Source of the DNA: Paracoccaceae bacterium
GTDB lineage: Bacteria; Pseudomonadota; Alphaproteobacteria; Rhodobacterales; Rhodobacteraceae
Length of the DNA: 10,767 nt
Direction of reading: 5' to 3'
NCBI GenBank assembly: GCA_002400675.1
Contig: NVQY01000077.1
Location: 1-10,767, forward strand
A program made the translations under genes and the position numbers. Below are positions 1-6,303 of this stretch, piece after piece (within the stretch, counting starts at the first letter, position 1; every line of letters starts with the position of its first letter). Below the pieces are notes generated by a model that made no database searches, was not told the origin of the DNA, and saw only the letters and a program-made list of their open reading frames with translations.

Positions 1-461
1 GCGATATAGGCGGCCTTGTAGGGCGAAGCGGTCAGCCCATGCGCCGAGGCGATGTTGACCACCCGCCCCCACCCGGCGGCGCGCATCATCGGCAGGGCGA
101 TGGCGGTGGTGTGAAAGGCAGAACTAAGATTTATGGCGATGATCGCGTCCCACATGTCGGTGGGGAACTCGTCGATCGGGGCCACGTGCTGAATCCCCGC
201 ATTGTTCACCAGAATGTCACAGCGCCCGGCCTGCGTGATCAGATCGCGACACTCGGTCCCCTTGGACATGTCGGCCTTGATATAGCGCGCGCCCACCCCG
301 GTTTCAGTGGCAATCAACGCGGCCAGCGCGTGATCTTCGTCGCGGTCGGTGAACGAGTTCAGCACAACATCCGCCCCCGCGCGCGCCAGTTCCCAAGCGA
401 TGCCCAGCCCGATGCCCGAATTGGACCCGGTGATAACGGCGGTTTTACCTGACAACGACAT
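1..461 (-). CDS. bdhA: 3-hydroxybutyrate dehydrogenase (SDR family), 3'-truncated by window edge
   Basis: NAD-dependent oxidation of D-3-hydroxybutyrate to acetoacetate, a cytosolic step in polyhydroxybutyrate and ketone-body use. The first 153 codons are present, reading leftward from ATG at 461. An AAGGA ribosome-binding site lies about 10 bases upstream. Visible short-chain dehydrogenase landmarks are the nucleotide-binding TGSNSGIG (residues 11-18), NNAG (87-90), the catalytic serine region NIASAHG (S139) and the start of the active-site YxxxK at Y152, whose Lys falls outside the window. The stretch ASAHGLTASPYKAAY and the opening MSLSGKTAVITGSNSGIG are characteristic of the alphaproteobacterial 3-hydroxybutyrate dehydrogenase subfamily rather than of FabG-type reductases. 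It is divergent from the copper-chaperone operon across about 250 bases. Another SDR specificity is possible but less likely. Confidence 0.9.
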   Translation of the reverse strand, partial: MSLSGKTAVITGSNSGIGLGIAWELARAGADVVLNSFTDRDEDHALAALIATETGVGARYIKADMSKGTECRDLITQAGRCDILVNNAGIQHVAPIDEFPTDMWDAIIAINLSSAFHTTAIALPMMRAAGWGRVVNIASAHGLTASPYKAAYI

Positions 462-574
462 GGGCGGTGATCCTTTTGCTTGGGGTGTGTTGGCAAAGTT
501 ATGCTGCACCCGCGAAGGACTGACAAGGCTCGCGGTTCTGACCAAAGGTCGGGTGAAGGCCAACACCCGGTCAG

Positions 575-583
575 CCCCCCCCC
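575..583. repeat. C9 homopolymer in the divergent intergenic region
   Basis: Nine consecutive C residues lie in the 252-base gap between bdhA and the copper operon (462-713). The gap holds no convincing protein gene, and I could not pick a clear promoter in it. The homopolymer is a possible slippage site, but no known function is implied. Confidence 0.6.
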
Positions 584-713
584 TGCGCACCCATCTCTGT
601 GGCAGGGCCAGGGCCAGACGTTGCCCCCGATATATTCTTCCTGCGGCACCCAGTCACACAGACCAGAACTGTGCAGATGCTTATGTAGGCACATACTCTG
701 GGATCCACCCTGC

Positions 714-1073
714 ATGCTTCGAATGATACGCACTGTTCTGCTTCTTTTGCTTTGCTCGGCGCTTGCCGCTGGCATCGGGCTGCGCCGTATGGCCGAGGTG
801 TCGATGGCGCAATCCGAAGCAAGACTGGCGGCTTACGTTCTTGCCGGTGGCAGTCGCGCCGATCTTTGCCGTGACGCCGGCAAACCTGATCCGACCGCCC
901 TGCCCTGCAATATCTGCAAGCTGATGCTGGCGGCGACCCTGCCAGGACCCGTTGTCGTCGCTGAATCCCGCACACTTTGTCCATACCGGACCGTGTCGGG
1001 TTTTGCCTCTGATCTGGTCGTCACGCGTTCGCGCAACGCCCCTGTCCCTGCACGTGGACCGCCCGTCACCTGA
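714..1073 (+). CDS. Small cysteine-containing exported/membrane-anchored protein, first gene of copper operon
   Basis: A 119-aa protein I cannot assign to a family with certainty. The N-terminus (residues 1-22) is a positively charged start followed by a Leu-rich hydrophobic stretch, so it is a signal peptide or single membrane anchor. The mature part contains a CxxC pair (CNIC, C65 and C68) plus C52 and C89, which could bind metal or form disulfides. ATG at 714 is chosen because it places the hydrophobic segment at the N-terminus; ATG at 723 is an alternative. An upstream in-frame extension to 480 would add about 78 residues of unlikely composition. The PCu(A)C copper chaperone gene follows after 77 bases and then SCO, so a periplasmic copper-handling role is inferred. 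A relative of the DUF2946-type small Cys proteins is one possibility, unverified. Confidence 0.65.
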   Translation: MLRMIRTVLLLLLCSALAAGIGLRRMAEVSMAQSEARLAAYVLAGGSRADLCRDAGKPDPTALPCNICKLMLAATLPGPVVVAESRTLCPYRTVSGFASDLVVTRSRNAPVPARGPPVT

Positions 1074-1150
1074 CAATTTCCGACAGTACCCCAAAAAACA
1101 TACCGCAGGCCCGACAAGTCTTGCGGAATCCTATTGTCATGGAGAGACAG

Positions 1151-1657
1151 ATGACTTGCAAATCCCTGGCCCTTGCGGCCGCTTTCACCCTGACCGCCGG
1201 CTTTTCGCTGGCTGAAGACATCACCGTCGGCACGCTGGTGCTTAAAGACCCTTATGCCTTCGAGACCGCAAAAACGGCCCGCGCCGGCGGTGCCTTTGTC
1301 CGGATCGTCAACACCGGCAGCGACCCCGACAGGTTGTTGGACGTCCGCGCGGACTATCCCAAAGTCCAGGTGCACGAAACCATCGAGAAGGACGGTATTG
1401 CCAGGATGCAACCCGCCGGCGAAATCGACATCCCAGCAGGCGGCATGATTGAACTTAAGCCCGGCGGTTATCACATCATGTTCATGGGCCTGAAAGGCGC
1501 ACAGCGTTTCAGCGTGGGCGAGACCGTCGAAGCAACACTGGTTTTCGAACAAGCCGGCGAAGTTACCATCGACTTCCCGGTACGCAAGCGTACGGGTGGC
1601 AAGGCTGACATGGGGCAGATGGGCACCATGGAACAGGGTAACAACGCCTCGAACTGA
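1151..1657 (+). CDS. PCu(A)C periplasmic copper(I) chaperone
   Basis: A 168-aa secreted copper chaperone of the PCu(A)C (DUF461) family, which hands Cu(I) to the CuA site of cytochrome oxidase in the periplasm, with or via SCO proteins. A signal peptide spans residues 1 to about 21 (ending GFSLA before EDI). The family's Cu(I) ligand pattern H-x10-M-x21-H-x-M is matched exactly by H75, M86, H108 and M110. The tail adds M154, M157 and M160, so it may bind extra copper. Start ATG at 1151 is preceded by GGAGAG at 1141-1146. ATG at 1139 and TTG at 1121 are upstream in-frame alternatives, but they would put charged residues ahead of the signal peptide without a ribosome-binding site. It lies 77 bases after the Cys-containing gene and 58 bases before SCO. 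Confidence 0.95.
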   Translation: MTCKSLALAAAFTLTAGFSLAEDITVGTLVLKDPYAFETAKTARAGGAFVRIVNTGSDPDRLLDVRADYPKVQVHETIEKDGIARMQPAGEIDIPAGGMIELKPGGYHIMFMGLKGAQRFSVGETVEATLVFEQAGEVTIDFPVRKRTGGKADMGQMGTMEQGNNASN

Positions 1658-1665
1658 ACCTTACC

Positions 1666-1690
1666 GGGCGCGCGGGAATGCCGCGCGCCC
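1666..1690 (+). promoter_or_regulatory. Intercistronic GC hairpin between copper chaperone and SCO genes
   Basis: GGGCGCGCGG (1666-1675) and CCGCGCGCCC (1681-1690) form a perfect 10-bp all-GC stem with the 5-nt loop GAATG, 8 bases after the chaperone stop codon. No U-tract follows, so it is not a classic terminator. It could stabilise the upstream mRNA 3' end, act as an attenuator, or block 3'-5' exonucleases. Any of these would make the chaperone more abundant than SCO. The ribosome-binding site of the SCO gene (AAAGGA, about 1702-1707) lies downstream and outside the stem. Confidence 0.75.
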
Positions 1691-1715
1691 CCTCTCGCGA
1701 CAAAGGAATACAGAC

Positions 1716-2327
1716 ATGACATTATCCAGAACCACAATCGCCCTGGTCGGGTTCGTCGCCTTGGGTGCAGCCGGTCTTGCCACCTATACCATCCTTGGCC
1801 CGCGGGATCCGGCATCTTGCGCCCAATCCCAGGTGGCCGGAGCAACCATCGGCGGCCCCTTCACACTGGTTGACGAAACCGGGCGCACCGTTACCGACCG
1901 CGACATCATCACCAAGCCTTCTCTGGTCTATTTCGGCTACACTTTCTGCCCCGATGTCTGCCCCACCGACAGCGCGCGCAATGCCGAGGCGCTGGATCTA
2001 CTCCAATCACGCGGGATCGACGCACAGGCCCTGTTCATTTCAATCGACCCCGAACGAGACACCGTCGAACAAGTGGCGGAATTCACCGACCTCTTCCATC
2101 CCGACATGATCGGCCTGACCGGATCAAGCGAACAAGTGGCCGCAGTCTCCAAGACCTACAAAACATACTTTGCAAAACAGGAGACGGGCGACGAATATTA
2201 CCTGATGGATCACTCGACCTTCACTTATCTGGTTCTTCCCGACCTTGGCTTTGTCGATTTCTTCCGACGGGACACGACGCCTGAAACCATCGCCAACACG
2301 GTTGCCTGTTTTGCCGAACAATCCTGA
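1716..2327 (+). CDS. senC: SCO1/SenC copper metallochaperone
   Basis: A 203-aa membrane-anchored periplasmic protein of the SCO1/SenC/PrrC family with a thioredoxin fold, required for assembling the binuclear CuA centre of cytochrome c oxidase. It may also act as a thiol reductase on subunit II. An N-terminal transmembrane segment covers about residues 7-27. The copper-binding CxxxC is FCPDVCP (C78, C82), and the distal histidine ligand is H166 in LMDHSTFTYLV. The intervening FISIDPERDT motif is also typical of the family. ATG at 1716 has AAAGGA upstream. An in-frame extension to 1596 overlaps the previous gene and is rejected. It is the last gene of the copper set. An inverted repeat about 40 bases downstream may end the transcript. 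Confidence 0.94.
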   Translation: MTLSRTTIALVGFVALGAAGLATYTILGPRDPASCAQSQVAGATIGGPFTLVDETGRTVTDRDIITKPSLVYFGYTFCPDVCPTDSARNAEALDLLQSRGIDAQALFISIDPERDTVEQVAEFTDLFHPDMIGLTGSSEQVAAVSKTYKTYFAKQETGDEYYLMDHSTFTYLVLPDLGFVDFFRRDTTPETIANTVACFAEQS

Positions 2328-2363
2328 CCGCAATGACGCTTCTAAACTGCGGGGAAACCCTCC

Positions 2364-2401
2364 TAAGACGCGCGCCATCGCGATCACGCGAAAGCGTCTT
2401 A
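2364..2401 (+). terminator. Inverted repeat downstream of SCO gene, possible transcript end
   Basis: TAAGACGC (2364-2371) and GCGTCTTA (2394-2401) are perfect 8-bp arms with a 22-nt loop that is itself rich in CGCG steps. It begins about 37 bases after the SCO stop codon. It lacks a following U-tract, so it would be a weak or Rho-assisted terminator, or an mRNA-stabilising structure. Confidence 0.4.
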
Positions 2402-2554
2402 CCCCGGCGAACTTTCTCGTCAAGAAGATCGAATGCGGGGGGCGGCGCACACCTGATCAAAGCGGACACTGTGATATCAAACAAAATCGGTTGTCTGCTG
2501 GACAGGAGGCACAGGGGATCACATGCGGGACATTTACAGCCCCTGCCCGACCAC

Positions 2555-2583
2555 AAAAAAAACGCCCGCACAAGGCGGGCGTT
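2555..2583 (-). terminator. Rho-independent terminator (minus strand)
   Basis: A perfect 9-bp stem, arms 2575-2583 and 2561-2569, encloses the loop 2570-2574. On the minus strand it leads into eight consecutive U residues (A-tract 2555-2562 on the plus strand, partly within the stem). In the plus direction the hairpin is followed by mixed sequence instead of a U-tract, so it is oriented for leftward transcription. No protein gene on the minus strand reads into it, which supports an independent small transcript. Confidence 0.82.
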
Positions 2584-2630
2584 AAGTTATTGAGGCAGGT
2601 TTCATACAGGCAAGAAACCTATCGAGCAGT
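2555..2630 (-). ncRNA. Candidate trans-acting small RNA, about 76 nt, two stem-loops
   Basis: Read on the minus strand from a predicted start at A2630: about 10 unpaired bases, then a perfect 7-bp stem AGGUUUC/GAAACCU (arms 2614-2620 and 2597-2603) with the 10-nt loop UUGCCUGUAU. A single-stranded linker follows (2584-2596, containing GCCUC). Last comes a 9-bp GC-rich stem (2575-2583 with 2561-2569) running into a U-tract. A promoter with two 5/6 hexamers sits at the right distance upstream. No start codon with a ribosome-binding site and no sensible peptide is visible. The size and layout (exposed pyrimidine-rich loop, terminal U-tract) resemble Hfq-dependent alphaproteobacterial sRNAs such as the MmgR/alpha-r8 (suhB) type. 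Homology to a named family is not established. Confidence 0.62.
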
Positions 2631-2636
2631 GACACT

Positions 2637-2664
2637 GTTATAAGCTTTTTTGATCAACTGTCCA
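2637..2664 (-). promoter_or_regulatory. Sigma70-type promoter for the candidate sRNA
   Basis: On the minus strand, TGGACA (2664-2659, 5/6 match to TTGACA) is separated by 16 bases from TATAAC (2642-2637, 5/6 match to TATAAT). The predicted start is A2630. It points away from the solute-binding protein gene, so the two transcription units are divergent. Confidence 0.6.
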
Positions 2665-2723
2665 AGCTAAAAGTTTGATAAGACAAGAATCCCTTGGTAG
2701 CGTATGGGTTAAGAAAATAAGGC

Positions 2724-4574
2724 TTGAGCAGGATTGTTGCCAAATTGGGACCAGATAATTTCCATTTCGTACGCGCCGCAATTGTCGGAATCGCGCTGTT
2801 TTTCACCCCGTCGGACGGAATCGCAGAATCGGATGCCGGAACGACTCATGGCATAGCTATGTATGGCGCCCCCGCCCTGCCACATGATTTTGTGTCTTTG
2901 CCTTATGCCAACCCCGATGCCCCCAAGGGCGGGCGCGTGGTGTTTGGCAATACCGGCGGGTTCAATTCGCTTAATCCGTTCACCCAGAAAGGCACCGCCC
3001 CCTGGCAGCAAAGATTCTGGGGATATGAATCGCTTATGGGGCGGTCGTGGGACGAACCGTTCACACTTTATGGTCTGCTGGCCGAATCGATTCGCACCGC
3101 CCCGGACCGGTCCTGGGTCGAATTCACCCTGCGACCCGAGGCCCGATTCTCTGACGGTAGCCCGGTCACGGTCGAGGATGTGATCTGGTCCTACGAGGTT
3201 CTGGGCACCCAAGGCCACCTGCGCTATCGCGGTTTCTGGAAGCTGATCGACGAAATCAAAGCCACCGGACCGCGCACCGTGCGCATCACCTTTAACCGCG
3301 AAGACCGCGAGTTGGCGCTGATCGCCGGCTTGCGCCCGATCCTGCAAAAGGCGCAATGGCAGGGGCGCGATTTCACCGCCGGAGGTCTGGATAACATTCC
3401 CATCGGTACCGGTGCCTATGTGGTAGAAGAGTACGAACTTGGGCGGTTTGTGTCGATGCGGCGCAACCCGCAGTACTGGGGCCGCGATCTGCCGTTTCGT
3501 CGCGGCACGCTGAACTTTGACGAATTGCGGATCGAGTTCTTTGCCGACGCCACCGTGTTGTTCGAGGCTTTCAAGGCGGGCGAATTAACCGTGATCCGCG
3601 AATCCAACGCCGAGAAATGGGCGCAGCAGTATGACTTCCCCGCCGTTGAACGCGGCGATGTGGTGAAATCGGAAATTCCCCACAGTCGTCCTTCGGGCAT
3701 GACCGGGCTGGTGATGAACACAAGGCACGCGCCGTTCGATGACTGGAGGGTGCGTCAGGCGATGCTGTTGGCGTTCAACTTTGAATATATCAACGATACC
3801 GTCACCGGCGGGGCGCAAAGGCGCATCACCTCGTATTACTCTGGCTCGGAACTGGGGATGGTGCCCGGTGCGGCCAAGGGGCGGGTGGCGGAGTTGCTGG
3901 CCCCCTATGCGGACGATCTGCCCCCCGGCACGCTTGAGGGTTACGCCCTGCCGGTGGGCGACGGCACCGCGCGCAACCGCAAGAACCTGCGCCGGGCGGT
4001 GAAATTGCTGGCCGATGCGGGCTGGACCATTACCGACGGGCAGTTGCGCAATGGCGCGGGCGATCCATTCGTGTTTCAGGTGTTGTTGCGCAAGGGCAAT
4101 GGCGACATGGCGACGATAATCGACATCTATACCCCGGCGCTGGCCCGGCTTGGCATCACTGTTAAAGTCGATTCCGTCGATAACGCGCAATACACCGCGC
4201 GGGTCAGCGAATTTGACTATGACATGACCAGTTTCCGCCGCGATCTGTCGCTGTCGCCGGGCAATGAACAGCGGCTTTACTGGGGCAGTGAAGTGGCCGA
4301 CGTGCCGGGATCGCGCAATCTGATGGGGGTGAAATCAGCTGCGATTGACGGGCTGATCGACGCCATGCTGACGTCAAAGGACCGCGCCGATTTCACCGCC
4401 GCCGTGCATGCGCTTGACCGGGTGCTAAGTGCCGGGCGTTATGTCATTCCGATCTGGCGGTTCGATATTGGCCGCATTGCCCATGACCGCCACCTGAAAT
4501 ACCCCGACCGCCTGCCGATCTACGGCGACCGCCCCGGTTTCCTGCCGGATGTATGGTGGTATCAGAACGACTGA
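2724..4574 (+). CDS. Family 5 extracellular solute-binding protein, YejA-like, non-ATG start
   Basis: Periplasmic ABC-transporter binding protein of the SBP_bac_5 (oligopeptide/microcin C, YejA-like) group, 616 aa if started at TTG 2724; E. coli YejA is a similar length. A signal peptide spans about residues 14-34 (VRAAIVGIALFF, cleavage near DGIA). Typical features follow: YANPDAPKGG (61-70), GNTGGFNSLNPF, FTLRPEARFSDGSPVT with a following W-SYE helix, and a C-terminal lobe ending in PDVWWYQ. An in-frame TAA at 2718-2720 rules out an upstream start. TTG at 2745 (or ATT at 2733) are alternatives, and none has a good Shine-Dalgarno sequence. No permease or ATPase genes follow. Instead a TPR gene begins 11 bases after the stop. 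The substrate is probably a peptide or peptide-like compound, unproven. Confidence 0.88.
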   Translation: MSRIVAKLGPDNFHFVRAAIVGIALFFTPSDGIAESDAGTTHGIAMYGAPALPHDFVSLPYANPDAPKGGRVVFGNTGGFNSLNPFTQKGTAPWQQRFWGYESLMGRSWDEPFTLYGLLAESIRTAPDRSWVEFTLRPEARFSDGSPVTVEDVIWSYEVLGTQGHLRYRGFWKLIDEIKATGPRTVRITFNREDRELALIAGLRPILQKAQWQGRDFTAGGLDNIPIGTGAYVVEEYELGRFVSMRRNPQYWGRDLPFRRGTLNFDELRIEFFADATVLFEAFKAGELTVIRESNAEKWAQQYDFPAVERGDVVKSEIPHSRPSGMTGLVMNTRHAPFDDWRVRQAMLLAFNFEYINDTVTGGAQRRITSYYSGSELGMVPGAAKGRVAELLAPYADDLPPGTLEGYALPVGDGTARNRKNLRRAVKLLADAGWTITDGQLRNGAGDPFVFQVLLRKGNGDMATIIDIYTPALARLGITVKVDSVDNAQYTARVSEFDYDMTSFRRDLSLSPGNEQRLYWGSEVADVPGSRNLMGVKSAAIDGLIDAMLTSKDRADFTAAVHALDRVLSAGRYVIPIWRFDIGRIAHDRHLKYPDRLPIYGDRPGFLPDVWWYQND

Positions 4575-4585
4575 AGGAGAGCGCA

Positions 4586-6235
4586 ATGACCGACTATTAC
4601 GACCTTGGCCCCTATCGGCGCGCGGTTACCACCCATTCGCCCAAAGCGCAGATGTGGTTCGACCGCGGTTTGCTGTGGTGTTTTGGCTATAACCACGACG
4701 AATCGGTGGCCTGTTTCCAAAAGGCGGTAAAGGCCGATCCCGATCTGGCGATTGCCTATTGGGGCATCGCCTATGCGTCCGGGTGCAATTACAACAAACC
4801 GTGGGAGGCGTTCGACAAAGCGGACGCACTGCAATCGGTGGCGCGCGCCTACGAGGCCACGCAAGAGGCGTTGAAACGAATTGATAACGCCTCAGAAGGC
4901 GAGGCCGGTCTGATCCGCGCCCTTGCCTATCGCTATCCATCGCCCGACCCGGCCCCTGACATGAACACATGGAACAACGATTTCGCCGATGCCATGCGCA
5001 AGGTGCACGCCAGCTATCCGGACGATCTGGACGTGGTGACGCTGTTTTGCGAGGCGATCATGAACCGCACGCCTTGGGCCTTGTGGGACCTCAAAACCGG
5101 GCAGATCGCCGAAGGGGCCGACACCGCCGAGGCCATCGAAGTGTTGGAACACGCCCTGAAACACCCCGGCGCGATGCAGCATCCGGGCCTGTTGCACATC
5201 TATATTCACCTGATGGAGATGTCGCCCCATCCCGAACGCGCGCTAAAGGCCGGCGACGCGCTGCGCGGGTTGGTGCCGGACGCGGGGCATCTTAACCACA
5301 TGCCCACGCATATTGACGTGCTGTGCGGGCATTACGAACGGGTTGTGTCGTCGAACGAGGCCGCCATTGTCGCGGATCGCAAGTTTTTGGCCCGCGAGGG
5401 GCCGCTGAATTTCTATTCGCTGTATCGCTGCCACGATTATCATTTCAAGATCTACGGCGCGATGTTCATGGGGCGCTATCGGGACGCGATCGAGACCAGC
5501 GACGAGATGATTTCGACCCTGCCTGAAGAGCTGCTGACGCAGACCTCTCCGCCGATGGCCGACTGGCTGGAAGGGTTCATTTCGATGAAGCAACACGTCT
5601 ATATCCGCTTTGGCAAATGGCAGGAAATCATCAAGCAGCCGCTGCCGGAAAACGCCGATCTGTTCTGCGTCACCACCGCGATGATGCATTACGCCAAGGC
5701 CGTGGCATGGGCCGCCAGCGGCAATGTTGAGCCGGCGGAAAAAGAGGCTATCCTGTTCGAGGCGGCGGTCAAACGCGTCCCCGCCACGCGCTATGTGTTC
5801 AACAACACCTGTCTGGATATTCTGGCCGTGGCGCGCGAAATGATGCTGGGCGAGATTGAGTATCGCAAGGAAAACTACGCTGCCGCCTATGCCCACCTGC
5901 GTAAATCGGTCGAGATGGACGACAACCTGCCCTACGACGAACCCTGGGGCTGGATGCAGCCCACCCGCCACGCGCTGGCCGCGTTGCTGTTGGAACAGGG
6001 CCACGTCGAGGAATCCGCCGCCGTCTACCGCGCCGATCTGGGGCTGGATGCCACCCTGTCACGCGCCTGTCAGCACCCGGATAACGTCTGGAGCCTGCAC
6101 GGCTACCACGATTGCCTGACCCGGCTAGGGCGCGTGGACGAGGCGGTGATTATCAAGCAACGCCTTGATCTGGCCAACGCGCGTACGGATGTGCCGGTGA
6201 AATCGTCGTGTTTCTGCAAGATGGGTAGTTTTTAG
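4586..6235 (+). CDS. TPR-repeat cytosolic protein, 549 aa, C-terminal SCFC motif
   Basis: A large tetratricopeptide-type protein with no signal peptide or membrane segment. The first clear TPR-like pair is at residues 22-75 (MWFDRGLLWCFGYNHDESVA, then KADPDLAIAYWGIAYA). Further helix pairs occur around 181-265 and 410-520. Unusual His/aromatic-rich motifs are HIYIHLMEMSPHPERA (204-219), HLNHMPTHIDVLCGHY (235-250), CHDYH (282-286) and DEPWGWMQPTRHALAALLLEQG (451-472). The C-terminus ends KSSCFCKMGSF with C542 and C544. ATG at 4586 has GAAGGAG 11 bases after the preceding stop, so it is probably co-transcribed with the solute-binding protein. TPRs usually mediate protein contacts. No catalytic family is recognised, and the conserved-looking His and Cys clusters suggest metal binding only as a guess. 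Confidence 0.85.
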   Translation: MTDYYDLGPYRRAVTTHSPKAQMWFDRGLLWCFGYNHDESVACFQKAVKADPDLAIAYWGIAYASGCNYNKPWEAFDKADALQSVARAYEATQEALKRIDNASEGEAGLIRALAYRYPSPDPAPDMNTWNNDFADAMRKVHASYPDDLDVVTLFCEAIMNRTPWALWDLKTGQIAEGADTAEAIEVLEHALKHPGAMQHPGLLHIYIHLMEMSPHPERALKAGDALRGLVPDAGHLNHMPTHIDVLCGHYERVVSSNEAAIVADRKFLAREGPLNFYSLYRCHDYHFKIYGAMFMGRYRDAIETSDEMISTLPEELLTQTSPPMADWLEGFISMKQHVYIRFGKWQEIIKQPLPENADLFCVTTAMMHYAKAVAWAASGNVEPAEKEAILFEAAVKRVPATRYVFNNTCLDILAVAREMMLGEIEYRKENYAAAYAHLRKSVEMDDNLPYDEPWGWMQPTRHALAALLLEQGHVEESAAVYRADLGLDATLSRACQHPDNVWSLHGYHDCLTRLGRVDEAVIIKQRLDLANARTDVPVKSSCFCKMGSF

Positions 6236-6248
6236 GCCAAGTAACGCA

Positions 6249-6283
6249 CCGTTCCCGCCGGGCAAAGCCCTGCGCGGGAACGG
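6249..6283. terminator. Long hairpin between convergent TPR and cytochrome genes
   Basis: CCGTTCCCGC (6249-6258) pairs perfectly with GCGGGAACGG (6274-6283). The loop contains a second short stem, GGGC/GCCC (6260-6263 with 6267-6270). It sits between the stop codons of two convergent genes and can serve both strands. There is no good U-tract on either side, so intrinsic termination strength is uncertain. Confidence 0.6.
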
Positions 6284-6303
6284 CGGTTTAAGTCGGTTTG
6301 GAT

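Larger units (their letters stand above)
2328..2723. other. 396-base gene-free stretch between SCO and the solute-binding protein gene
   Basis: No open reading frame here has a ribosome-binding site and protein-like composition together. The left part (2328-2550) holds the SCO-proximal inverted repeat and otherwise nothing I recognise. The right part (2555-2664) holds a minus-strand promoter, two stem-loops and a U-tract terminator, described separately as a candidate small RNA. The last 60 bases (2665-2723) must hold the promoter and leader for the solute-binding protein gene. They contain TTGATA (2674-2679) as a poor -35 candidate with no convincing -10. Confidence 0.6.

Noticed and set aside
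480..713. N-terminal extension of the small Cys protein reading frame back to 480
   Set aside because: The added residues are His/Pro/Arg-rich with no protein-like pattern and would bury the hydrophobic N-terminal segment. ATG at 714 fits a signal peptide.
1103..1126. CCGCA/TGCGG inverted repeat upstream of the copper chaperone
   Set aside because: Only 5 bp with a 14-nt loop, which is expected by chance in GC-rich DNA.
833..1552. 239-codon minus-strand reading frame spanning the copper genes
   Set aside because: It crosses two plus-strand genes that have exact family motifs. Its own product shows no domain.
2245..2643. Plus-strand frames across the SCO 3' end and the following gap
   Set aside because: Arg/Pro/Lys-rich, no initiation signals, and they run through the sRNA and its terminator. 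I see no remnant of a recognisable pseudogene.
2650..2657. TTGATCAA as an FNR site
   Set aside because: The two half-sites abut with no 4-base spacer, so it does not match FNR-family spacing. It lies inside the sRNA promoter spacer.
2709..3356. 215-codon minus-strand reading frame opposite the solute-binding protein
   Set aside because: It mirrors a well-supported coding region, shows no domain motif and lacks initiation signals. Long antisense frames are common in GC-rich genes.
5243..6004. 253-codon minus-strand reading frame inside the TPR gene
   Set aside because: It is an antisense frame of a convincing gene, with low-complexity His/Gly/Arg composition and no recognisable family.
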